Below are positions 34,263-45,400 of a stretch of 64,000 bases of DNA, piece after piece. The position numbers and the translations under genes were made by a program. Numbering within the stretch: position 1 is the stretch's first letter; the number at the start of each line of letters is the position of its first letter. Origin of the DNA: Capsaspora owczarzaki ATCC 30864 (lineage: Eukaryota; Opisthokonta; Filasterea); NCBI RefSeq assembly GCF_000151315.2, contig NW_011887294.1, positions 1,037,951 through 1,101,950 of the forward strand. Reading direction: 5' to 3'. The notes beneath the pieces are model-generated. The model did no database searches. It was given only the letters and a program-made list of their open reading frames with translations, and was not told where the DNA came from.

Positions 34263-34719
34263 TAGCCGTCGAGACTCGGAGTGTGTGTTCGATTTCATTG
34301 TTGTTGCTGTCGTTGCTTTTGCTTAGTTTCGATTGTGAGATGGTTGTTCATACTGTAGCTTGTTGTTTTTTGTTCTGTAGCGTGTCGTTTTTGTTTCATG
34401 ATTACATTCAGTGCAATTCCACACCAAAGTCTCCATTACAACAAGGCCGGCTACAGGTTGTTTCTACATTTATCCTGTGCGACCTCAATGGATCGAACTT
34501 GAACTTCCCAAGCCTCGCGCATTTCTCAGAGAATAGCGGACTTGCTGGCAAGATTGTCAGCAACTGGATGGTCGAAAAATGATTTCGATACTCGACATTA
34601 CTGACTCTGCAAGCCGCTTCGATAGCAGTTCGATTTCCAATTCGCCTTCCAATGTCTGTTTTTGTTAAAGTTGGTTTTGTTGTGTTTCTCAGTCACTTTT
34701 ACTTTGTTTTCACAACAGA
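34263..34719. other. intergenic region between GT6 and dynamitin genes
   Basis: 457 bp, T-rich. No feature supported beyond a likely 3' UTR and promoter. Confidence 0.4.
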
Positions 34720-36639
34720 ATGGCAACAACTTCAGCCAAATACGCCAATTTGTCAGGATTGGTACGATTTTGCCCCAGTTCCAACGCACTCCTCCTCCAC
34801 CACCAATTCCAATTTGCATTGCATCTCAACAGTACCCACGTCCCCGCGTCCATCGATCCTTGCGAAAGGGCAATGATGAGACCAACAATCGCTGTTGAAT
34901 GGATTCCAGCAATCCTTCCCTTCCCTTCCTCCCCATGACTCGCTCTCCCTTCGCCATCAGAGCACTCACTGAATGGGCCTTGCTTCACTCCATCACTGAC
35001 CCCCTCCCTTCCTCCCTGTTGTGTGACTCTGTTGCTCCCGTTCCTCGCTTCTTCATCATAGGACACTGGCCCTGAAATTTACGAGATCGTCGCCAAACCT
35101 GCGGCGTCCAAGCAGCAGCAGTCTGCGACGGCCGCCTCGGCAGTGTCGGCTGCATCATCGCCCACGGCCACTGCCACTGCGAGTGGACTGCCTGGCGGCT
35201 CGGGCGCCCAGCGGCTGGACGAGACCGAGAGCCTCGATGTGGCGGCCGCGTTCAAGCGATTCCAGCAATCCTCACAGAGCCAGGCGCAAGCTCAGGCCCA
35301 CCAGGGCGGCTCCAGTCAGTTTGTTGACTCGCTGCGTTCTGCAGGTGCTTCTGCGAGCGAGCGTCTCCAGCGGCTGCAAGCAGAGACACAGGCGCTGCTG
35401 GCCGACCTCGCCGCGATCGACGCCGAGCAGAAGGCATTCCAGGCAGCGCCCAAGCCAGACGCGCAATCAGAGCAAGCACCGCTGCTCGCACAAGCACGCG
35501 CGCTGCAACAGCAGCTCGACCATGTCCGTCTGAGCAAGACGCTGGGCACCATGGCGGCGGAAACGTCCGACGCCGAACGGATTGTCAAGCAGCTCACATC
35601 GCTCAAGCCGAACGCCGCAGCAGCCGCAGCCAATGCGCCAGCAGATGCTACCGGCAACAATAACGGAGTCGTCTACGAGCTATACTACTCACAGCCCCTG
35701 GCCGAGTTGCAAAAGGCTTCCAAGAGCCACGAGCTCGAGCGCCGACTCGCCGCCTTGGAAGCGACGCTTGGCAACCAGGCCAAGACTCTTGTGGTCAGTG
35801 TTTGATTTTAAGATGTTGGTTGGTGATTCCAGCGGAATGAAGGGGAGGGCGAACCTTGTGGATTGACTGATTGGTTGAAAAACAAAATGGGTTTCAATCC
35901 TCGCGTTTGATCTTCTGCTCACTGTTTCAACACCCCCCCCCACACACACATTCTGCCACTGACGTAGAGCTCTGCCGCCGTTGATGTCGGACTGGATGCC
36001 ACTGCGTCACTGCCCACGTTGATCGCTGGCCTCGCACGCAGGGTCGCCCTTCTCGACCCGGCTCGCCTCGAGCAGGCCGAGCGCAAAGGCGCATCTCTCC
36101 TCCAAGTGCTCGAGACGGCTGCCAGCAAGAAGCAGTCGCTGGAAGATGCCGACAAGAACAACAAGGTTTGTTGTTTGTTTGGGCCTTGTCATTTCATTTT
36201 AGGTCGACACGGCGCTTGAACCATATGGCTGAACGAACCATCTCTGCCATCTCTTGAACAGATTCACGAGCTGTATCAGACAGTCATGAAGTGGGATTCT
36301 GTCGTGGACTCGGTTCCTTCAGTGGTCGAGCGTTTGCGCGCTTTGCGGACTCTGCACGAGCAATGCGCGTCGTTCAGCCAATCGTTGATTCAGTTGCAAG
36401 CGTCCGATTTGGACATTGGCAAGCAACTAACTTCTCAACAAGCGGCACTGGCCAAGGTAGGGTCCTCCGGCATGTTTATTGTTTGGTTGCTTTTCTGGAT
36501 GGATTGATAACGTTTTTGTCTCTTGTGCCAGCTTGACACGGCCTTCGCCGAGAACATGAACATTGTACAGGAAAACAGCGCCGCGCTCGTTCAACGCATC
36601 CAATCTCTCAACGACCGTATCAGCAAACTGTCTCCCTAA
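34720..36639 (+). CDS. DCTN2: dynactin subunit 2 (dynamitin, p50)
   Basis: Five exons, all phase 0: 34720-34761, 35062-35793, 35968-36165, 36262-36456, 36532-36639; 424 aa (human 401). The N-terminus 'SAKYANLSGLDTGPEIYE' matches the family's 'DPKYADLPGIARNEPDVYE'. Heptad-rich stretches follow: 'ERLQRLQAETQALLADL', 'LEQAERKGASLLQVLE', then 'IHELYQTVMKWDSVVDSVP' (human [20 protein letters not shown]) and a C-terminal helix 'NSAALVQRIQSLNDRISKL'. Dynamitin forms the shoulder of dynactin, linking the p150 sidearm to the filament for dynein transport. Exon 1 encodes only 14 residues. The N-terminal third is enriched in Ala, Ser and Gln compared with animals. Confidence 0.93.
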
Positions 36640-36802
36640 AAGGCCGGCACGTTTGTGCAAGCGCTGGTTTTATAATTTTTGTGTTGGAGGTTTTTGTTGC
36701 AATATACAGTGAATACATGCTCGTCTTTCTTTCCTCCATTCTTGAAAGTGAGTGCTATGACAAAGTCAAGGCTGAAGGCTGACTACAACTACACCAAAAA
36801 TC

Positions 36803-38605
36803 TCATTGTACAAGGAGGAAGCAGTTGACAAAAAACGGATGCACGGAAGCCGCGCCCAGCACAGCATTCACAAGATGTTCGATATAATTCATAAAGAGCG
36901 TGGTTCGAATGGCCGAGTCTGCAATTTTACCAAAGGCATTCGACAATGCAGCCACCGCTGAAGCCAGGCGAGCAGGATCCAACTCGCCATTTAGCACGTC
37001 AGGTGAGCTCAGGCCGGTGTCCCACTCGAGCAGCTGACGATACAGCAGTGTGGCGGAGGTTTGTATGTGACTGGCGGTCAGCACTGAGGCGCATGTGCCC
37101 TCCACTTGAGAATAAAGGGTCGCATTCTGTAGCATTTCGCCGCTCGCATAGAGACGCCGGTAGCGCTGCTCGACAAGCATTGCCATGAATCGGGCAACCG
37201 GGGCGGCCGTGTCAGCAGCAGGCGCGGGCGCAAACCAATGTAGGCTGTGCTGGGCGTGGACGTCCTCGACCAGCTTGCTGATCAGCAGCATTGCGGCAAA
37301 GACGGTGCCAGTTTGCGACCAATGGCTCTCGAACGGGACAGGCATGCTGTAGACATCGAGCATGACGCTGTACTCTGGTGCGTCCGACCACGCATTCACA
37401 GACAAGCTGTCCGGCTCGAGTGTTTCGACCTGGTGAAACCAGAACGGCGGCAGGTAGAGCATATCACCGGGGCCCAACTCGGCAGTGTAGACTTCCGCTC
37501 GTGCAAAGCCCGGGAAATTCACCAATTCCGCCTGCGGATTCAGCGAACTGATATTCACTTGCGCGTGTCCATAGTGCGGATGCAAGCACGGATACAGGTA
37601 CATGGACGTGGAGGGAGGCAGCAGCGTAAAGCGTTTGCGTCCGCGGAGTTGCACGAAAAAGTTGAATGTGGCATCGTAGTGTGTTGATGTGACAATGCCT
37701 CGTCGACCAATCCACAGGTTGCTAACGCGGCCTTCGTCCGAAACCTGCAGCTGTTCCAGACCTTGCAGATCGCGCAGCAGCGTCTCCCGTTCCTTGAGCA
37801 AGTCGATTGCCGACGTAAAGTACAAGAAGACGCCATCCGTGTTGTCCTTGAGCACCACCGATGGAGCCACGGCAACTAAAGGGAGGGTACACCAAGCACA
37901 ACGGAAAAAACGAAGGATTTAAGACAACAGACCAACCTGAAAGAACTTGCTGCAATAATACACCAAATCACATGTGAGCATGCCAAAATGGCACTCACCT
38001 TGTGCATTGTAGTCCTGCCACCGCTTGGTCGCCAGCAGCGGCTCCATTGGCTTGTTGTCATGGAACGTTGTAAAGAAGCGCCGGTTCTGAGATTGTCGGT
38101 AGACTTTGACCTGTTTGAGCGTCTTGGTCAGGTTGCCGCTCCTGAGATCCCATTCCTTGCGCGCCGTCCACTGATCAGCAAGCGTCTCGTTCATTAGGAC
38201 TGGCATGCGTTGTGTTCGGGCGAGTTGAGCATACGCACTACGACTCTGCGTTTCAGACGTTTCAGGCGGTGAGGACGGAAGGACGCTCTTGGCGCGGACG
38301 ACGGACAGCTGGCGGAATCGCGTGTGGATTGGCAACGGCATCGGGACAATCAGCTGGTTGTCCGACAGTGTAATATGCGAGGGGAAGGTGCCTCGGTGGA
38401 AGGCGTCCTTGGAGGCGATGTGGGAGGAGCTCGAGCCGCCACTGCCGCCGCGACCAAGCAGCCAAGCAGCGACGACAGCGAGGCATCCGAGCAGTTGGAT
38501 GATCTTGAGGCGATTTGGCACGATTCCAGCCGGAGGAGCGTTGTTGCCACGACTGGAGGTGGTGGTTGGAGTGGGAACTGACTCGCGTTGCTGTTTGGGC
38601 GGCAT
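36803..38605 (-). CDS. membrane-anchored JmjC-domain oxygenase
   Basis: Two exons: 38605-37999 and 37875-36803; 559 aa. After about 35 polar residues there is one transmembrane helix ('IIQLLGCLAVVAAWLLG'), then a region with no recognised domain, then a cupin/JmjC fold from about residue 200. Iron ligands are visible as H-x-D in 'GIVTSTHYDATFNFFVQL' and the distal His in 'GDMLYLPPFWFHQVE'. 'RGRKRFTLLPP' supplies the Lys expected to hold 2-oxoglutarate. This resembles the cupin-8 hydroxylases of the FIH/JMJD5/TYW5 group rather than histone demethylases. An N-terminal signal anchor would put the enzyme in the ER or Golgi lumen. The C-terminal 150 residues are helical and unassigned. Confidence 0.82.
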
Positions 38606-38811
38606 CGAGTTTTACATGTACGGATGGGGATGATACAAACCAAAAAGCAAAGAGTGATCCGATTGTGGACGACAAGAGGGTATTGACACTGGTTTGAAAT
38701 CCACAAGTTTGTAATCATTGACCATTTCCCAATCCATCAATCCACCAAAAGCTTCAACCCCAGGCAATACAATCATGCAACCCGACGAGCTTCAACAACC
38801 CTCTCACTTTC

Positions 38812-40506
38812 TCACTTGGGTTGAACGTCGGCGTCTGTGATGCGTCGAATAAAGATGGCATCATTTGGCATGCTATGGATGACACGGAAAGGAAAGGAAA
38901 GGTGAGAGCCCAAATATTACGCATCCAAGCTCAAAACCAACGACAGCAAACTCACTCTTTTTCACCCTCTTCAAAGGTGTAGGAGGATGCAATCGCTAGC
39001 AAGCTTCCGTCATGGTTGAACGCCAGTGAGGCAATGCTTGTTGGATAGGGACGCAGTTGGCAAATACGCCGCTTGTTCAGTCCATCCCAAATTGAAACAA
39101 TACCATCGCCGCCGCCAGAAGCGAACGTGTTGTATCTACCATCAAAACAAAAAGAAGACGAGGAAAACAATGGAGGTGGGTGATGCGATCGGCCAACGTG
39201 AAACCAATCGTGCTCGCCAAAAAAAAAAAAAAAATGACTGGTATTGACGGGGCGTATGATCACCGCCGAGCACAGGGCTCTGGCTACTTACAGTGGATGG
39301 AAGGAGATGGAGTTGACAGGGTAGATTGTGTTGACGCCGTTGATGGGGACGCGATGGCACTTGAAGGCATACTTTTTCTGTTGCACTGCCGGGCTGGGAT
39401 CAATGTACTCGACAGCAATGCGACCTTCAATGGACCCAAGAACGTAGCCTGTCAAGCGTAGCAAGCCGTACCAAAACACGCAAAGGAAGCGTAGACACAT
39501 GAGGGCACAGGCAATTTTCCACACGCACACTCAAAACAAAAAAACCCAATTGCACCCAGCCTTAAACCTCTCTTCCCTCCTTACCATGCCCGTTGGAAAA
39601 GGGCTGAATGCATCGCGTCTGGAACTTGAGCGAGGACTCGCGCCGTTGCAAAACCGATTCCATCTTCCGCAAGTCCCAAATCAGAATGTGACGGTCGGCC
39701 GTGCCAACAATGAGCTTGCTGTCGCTGGTGCATGCCATGGCAAAGACCTTGGCAGATTGCTGGTGGGTACTGACGCAACGCGCTGTGCGCGCATCCCAGA
39801 GCTTGACGCTTTCATCCCAACTGCCCGTCACCACGAGCCCTGTTGCCGGGTCAAATTTAACGCAGCGGATGCCTTGCGCGTGCCCTCCGAGCGTGGACTG
39901 TGCGCCTGTCGTAATGTCACACCTATTTTTGACGCAGGAGCATTTTCGCGAAATGTTATTGGAGTGGATGGAGTGGATGGGTTGTTGAGAATCGCAGTGA
40001 GGTCAGATTGCCCCCGTCTGACAGCAACAAAACAAGCCAAGCTGTTCTACGTACGATGATAACGAGCCATCCACAGCTCCACTATAGCATACTCGTCCTT
40101 CTGGCCCGAACGTGCTGTCGAGCACTGCGCTTGCATGAGCAAAGTTGGCCAGCAGCGTGTTTGTCGCAGCATTGTACAGCCGCAGCGTCTGTCCAAGTGG
40201 GGCCCCACACATTCAGCACAAACAAAAGTAATCAGGGATGGGGTTTCACGAGTGAGCATAGGTTCACAGACTGCAGGCCTGTCGGGAGAGGGGTGAAGTT
40301 CAGTTTTTGGCGCGCGTTTCAAACTCCAAACAGTCGGAAGAGAGATTGGTTGGCTGGCTGGGGGTGGGGTTGAGCTCGAGCTGTACCGAGTCCCAGCACG
40401 AAGCGAGAAGCATGTCCGTGTTCAACGAGCCAGCGGGGGCGAAGGTGACGCTCGAGATGCCGTCGCTGGGCGGCGATGCGAGCTGGAACTCTGCCGGAGA
40501 GGACAT
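38812..40506 (-). CDS. BUB3: BUB3, spindle-checkpoint WD40 protein
   Basis: Six exons: 40506-40387, 40188-40055, 39922-39585, 39448-39292, 39135-38956, 38872-38812; 329 aa (human 328). WD blades are seen at '[16 protein letters not shown]', '[18 protein letters not shown]' and '[13 protein letters not shown]'. The diagnostic BUB3 block reads '[20 protein letters not shown]', '[12 protein letters not shown]', '[17 protein letters not shown]', '[16 protein letters not shown]' and '[26 protein letters not shown]', close to the human sequence. BUB3 binds phosphorylated MELT repeats of KNL1 with BUB1 or BUBR1 at kinetochores; RAE1 is the near paralogue but lacks the 'AVEY' block in this form. The last exon codes for '[20 protein letters not shown]'. 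Confidence 0.96.
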
Positions 40507-42437
40507 GACGATGATGACGATACGAGACGAGAGAAGAGTGAGGATTACAAAAATAGTGCAACAAAAGGACCACGAAAAAAAAAAGCAGCATTCTTGGAGA
40601 AAGCGAGAGAGAGAGAGAGGGAGGGAGGAGAGACACACAAGGAGAAGAAAGAGCGACAGCGATGAAAAGTGTCAAAGAGCTGTCAAAAAACAATTACAAG
40701 CAGCACGTCACTCACCAGCCCTCGTCCGGCTTCGAATCCATCCATAACCAAGAGTCGTTTTGAATGCAGGGATGCATTCGATCGGCTGACTACCGTTTGA
40801 TCCTTTGATCCTCTTTCAGCTGAATCCAGTCTCAGTTCTCTTTTTTTTTTTCCCACTTTGGCTCGTTTGGTAAGCGATCGCTCGTTCTAGGGAGGCCGCA
40901 GGCGCCGGGGGGCTTGATGACACTGTGATTCCAATCGAGACCATTCCACTGAATCAATGGATTGGCGATGCCCGAGCCGATGAGTGATGGCGGGGAGGGG
41001 CTGGAAGAAGCAGAACAGCTGTTCCTGCTCGACGCCTGACGCACGGCCTTTCGATGCTGACGCCATGGCAGATGAACAGTGTGACGCCTAGTTAGCTCCA
41101 GCGGGATGGGCAGCAGCAGCGGAAGCCCAGAGAGCCGAGCGAGGGGAGGAAGAAGAGGGCGGGAAAGGGGGACGGCTGTATGTTTTTATTTTTTTATTTT
41201 TTTATTTTTTATTTTTTATTTTTTTCGATTGCGGTTGGCTTTGAAGCGGAACACTCTGCACTTTTGACGCGACGTGAGGACAACCACATCATCAGCACTC
41301 AAAGCGTTATTCGCACAAGAGTCGCATGACAGAGCAATGAGTGGAGTGGCATCAGGAAACGGGGCCGCGATACAGCGCGCGAGAGAGAAGGCAGCACGCG
41401 CGCGAGAGAGCGAGAGAGCGAGAGTGAAGATAAATAATGGAAAAAATAATAGAAAAATAATGAAAAATAAAAATTTCTCAAAATAGCCAACCCACACCCT
41501 TTGAGGCGTTGGCATCGGCCCACAGCAACCACCTGCGAGTGCCCCAGTTGCAAGGAGATGGGGACATCAAGAGGGATGCAGATGGAGTGGAGACTGAGAG
41601 CAGAGACACGCGAGCATCGACTGTTGCTCGCAAAATCGAGGATTGCCGCAAAATCTGCTCGTCTGTTCGAGCAACCGGTCGTCGCTGTGCTCTGTCGTCC
41701 GTTTTGGGAGGTGGATTTGATCATTCCCGACATCTCCAATCTTCTTCATCTCTTGTCTGTTTGGGGCGGCTTTGCCTGCTCTGGAGACAGCGAAATCGAA
41801 AACAAAACCAAACAAAAATCCAGTAAAAATCCTAAAAAAAAATAAAAAAAATAATCATAAAAAAATAAAACTCACGAAAAACAAACAAACGCAACAGTAC
41901 AAACATCCCATCAGAAACCAACACCACCAATGAAACACACTTGTTTGCCTGCGATTGCGAGTTGAAGGGTCGAATAGGGGAGGGGGGGGGGCCAAGGGCT
42001 TGTGAAGCAGGAAGAAGTGGCGGCAGACGAACGGAACACGCACAAAATAATGTCACAGTGCGGAACGAGGTTTTTTTTTTTTTTTTATTTGATTTCCTCC
42101 GTTCCTGCTCTTGTCTCTGCTCTGCTGGCTCTTGTCTCTTCCACTCACTTTGATCTGTCCTGTGTGCTTTTGCTCGATGAATGACCACATCCACAGAGGT
42201 AGCAGCAGCAGCAACAGCAGCAGCAACCACATTTGAGCCAAACAAGCGACGCGCTGGTTGTTTCGCTTTTTACTTTTCTTTTGTGTTTTCATTTTCCCTT
42301 CATCCACAAAACTCGCATAATAACCAACTCCCCCCTCCTTCGACTCCTTCATCAGCCATAAAAACAAGCAAGATCGGTCCAACCAGCACAGCAGCAATAG
42401 CCTTCCCCCCCCTCCCAAGCAGCAGTCACACACAAAA
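40507..42437. other. 1.9-kb divergent region between BUB3 and the myosin
   Basis: Contains a T5-7A-type repeat at 41182-41225, a GA-rich patch at about 40601-40650 and a T run at 42070-42086. Frames open here are short and without domains. It presumably carries the promoters of BUB3 and of the myosin gene. Confidence 0.4.
41182..41225. repeat. TTTTTAT-type microsatellite
   Basis: About six tandem units of T(5-7)A in otherwise GC-balanced sequence. Confidence 0.9.
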
Positions 42438-45400
42438 ATGGTCGACACGGACAAGCCCGAGGACGCCGTCTTTGACGACATGGTTGAGATTGGCGACCTG
42501 CACGAGCTTTCCATCCTCGCTAACCTCCAGCGGCGGTTTGAGCGCGACATTATCTACACGTACATTGGTAAGGCCCTCAAGTTTTGTTCTTCGCCAGTTG
42601 TTTTTCTTGTCGCCTCGGTTGGACCACCATGTGTCGTCACAAAACCGCAACTTTGTGGTTGTTGATTGTTGATTGTTTCACTTTTGGTTTTGTTCCGCTG
42701 TCAATCTCCTCACACCACGCTTCTTGGTTGTTGTTGTTGTTGTTGTTGCTGTTGTCGTTGTTGTTGTCAACCCCTCCCCCGCTCAATCAACACCAGGCAA
42801 AATCGTACTCGTCGCAGTCAACCCGTACAAGCAGCTGTCGGTCGCGCCACCACAAAACTCGATCAACCCGTTCGCCAAGCTCTCGCTGCATGGCGCCGAG
42901 TTGGCCAACACGTACCGCATGAAGCGCGCCGGCGAGCTTCCGCCGCACATTTTTGCTACTGCCCAGGAGGCGTACCACCACATGATGCGCGATCGCAAGA
43001 GCCAGTGCGTTGTTGTGAGCGGCGAGAGCGGCGCAGGCAAGACCTTTTCGACGCAGCTCATTCTCAACTACCTCGCGAACGCTTCGGCTGCGGCGGCAGA
43101 CAAGTTTGGCAGCGTCCCTGGCCTTCCCACCAGCACCAGCACCAGCACTAGCACCAGCACCAGCACGACGACAGCTGCTGCATCTGTGCAGACTGCCGGG
43201 GCCCTCACCATGAAGGACTCGATCGGCAAGCGCTTGCTCGCTGCTGGGCCCGTGCTGCAGGCGTTTGGCAACGCCACCACCGTGTACAACCCCAATTCCA
43301 GTCGCTTTGGCAACTACATTCAGATTGTGTTTGACAGCAACGGCCGAATTCAAGGCGCCAACATTCAGCAGTACCTCTTGGAAAAGTCGCGCATCATCCA
43401 GCAAGCAGATCGCGAGCGAAACTACCACGTCTTTTACAACTTGTTGACCTTTGAGGACCTTGTCGCCGAGCTCCAGATGGGGCCGCCGTCCAACTATGCC
43501 TATTTGATTCCGCACATTCCTGCGGCGCCCAACGCAGCAGGAGCAGCGCCCCACCTGTCTGCCATGCCTAAGAGCTCGAGCCAGAGCAACTTTTTGAACG
43601 TGAACAGCGGACAGCCAGCCCCAAACCGCAGGAGCAGCATGCGTCGCACGTCCGACGCAGGTCCGTTGATTGACGATGTCGGCGACGGCATCAAGCTGCG
43701 CGCCTCGCTCAAAACACTCGAGTTCACCAACGAGGAGGTCAGCGACCTCTTCCGAGTGGTCTTTGGCGTGCTTCTGATTGGCAATGTGAATCTGGTTGCG
43801 GGCGAGTCCTCCAACATGGAGAGCACGGCCATTCGCAACCCCGTCCTGCTGGACATGATCTCGAAGGTTCTCGGTCTCAGCCAGGCGCATCTCAAGGCGC
43901 TCATGACAGAGCAGGTCTCGCGGTTTTCCACTGGCGAAGTCGTGACGCGCACCATGTCTGTGCAGCAGGCGCTGACGACCCGCGACAGTATCGCTAAAGC
44001 CCTGTACGCATGCATCTTCCACTGGGTTGCCAACCGCATCAACCGCGTGATCAAAGGCGCACTGGGCACCGACCGTCCCGGCGGCAACAGCAGCAGCAGC
44101 ACCAGCGCTGCAGAGTTGGATGTGAATGCGCTCCCCGCTGGCTGCACTGCCATCAACGTGCTGGACATTTTCGGCTTTGAGAATTTCGCCCACAACTCGT
44201 TCGAGCAGCTCTGCATCAACTTTGCCAATGAGCAACTGCACCAATTCTTCTCGACCTACATGTTCAAGGTCGAACAGGCCGTCTATGTCGAGGAGCAGAT
44301 CAACTGGGAGCAAATGTCCTTCCCAGACAACCAGCCGTGCTTGGACCTCATTGGGCATGCCAAGCTCTCCATCTTGTCGCTGGCCGACGAGGAGTGCATC
44401 ATGCCCAAGGCCACAGACCTGACGCTCATGGAGAAGATTACCAAACACAACTCGACCCATCCCTTCTTCAAGGCCAAGGCCAACAAGCTGTTTGGAGTAC
44501 GGCACTATGCCGGCCTTGTGTTTTACGATCCGCAGGGCATCCTCGTCAAGAATAACGACTCGCTTGGCGAAGAGGCCCTCAACTTGTTGCGCCAAAGCAA
44601 AAAGCCGCTCATTGGCGACATGATCAACCTGTACTACGGGCCCGGCAAGTCGTCGACGGCTGGCAAGCGCAAGACCATCGGCACGCAGTTCCGCGACTCG
44701 CTCAAGCAGCTCATGACGAGCTTGTCGGCCTGCAACCCGTTCTTTGTGCGATGCATCAAGCCCAACATTTCCATCACACCGGGCTTGTTTGAGGAGGCGA
44801 TTGTGCTCGAGCAACTCAAGTATCTCGGCCTGCTGGAGACGGTCAAGATTCGCAAGCACGGCTTCCCCTTCCGCTACAAGTTTGACGAGTTTGTCGCCCG
44901 CTACAGGATTCTGCTTCCGCGGCCTCCCAAGCCTGCGACGTCGGCCACGTACGGGCTTGGCCGCACCGCAACCAAAGCTCCGTCCACGCCGGCTCCAAAG
45001 CCACTGGACAGCCGCACTCTCACCCAGCAGCTGCTCGATTCGCTCGGCAAGACTGTGCCCAGCAAGTCCAAAGGAGGCGCCGCGGCGGCGCCCCAGTCGC
45101 TCTACAAGATGGGCAAGACTCGCGTGTTTTTGCCCCTCGAGTACGAAATGAACTTGGAGCAGCTGCTGGAACTGGCCAAGGTGACGTGCGCGCGACGCAT
45201 CCAACGCACCTTCCGCAAGTGGTTCCACACCCGCAAGCTCAACGTCAAGGCGCGTGCCATCCAGCGCTTCTACCGCACCTATCGCGCCCGCAGGTACTTC
45301 CTCAAGGCGCGCGCCATCGCCAAAGCTCTCCAGCCGGTCGCGCGCGGCTACATTGCACGCGTTGATGCAAACAAGCTTCGAACGGCCAAGCGCATCGAGC

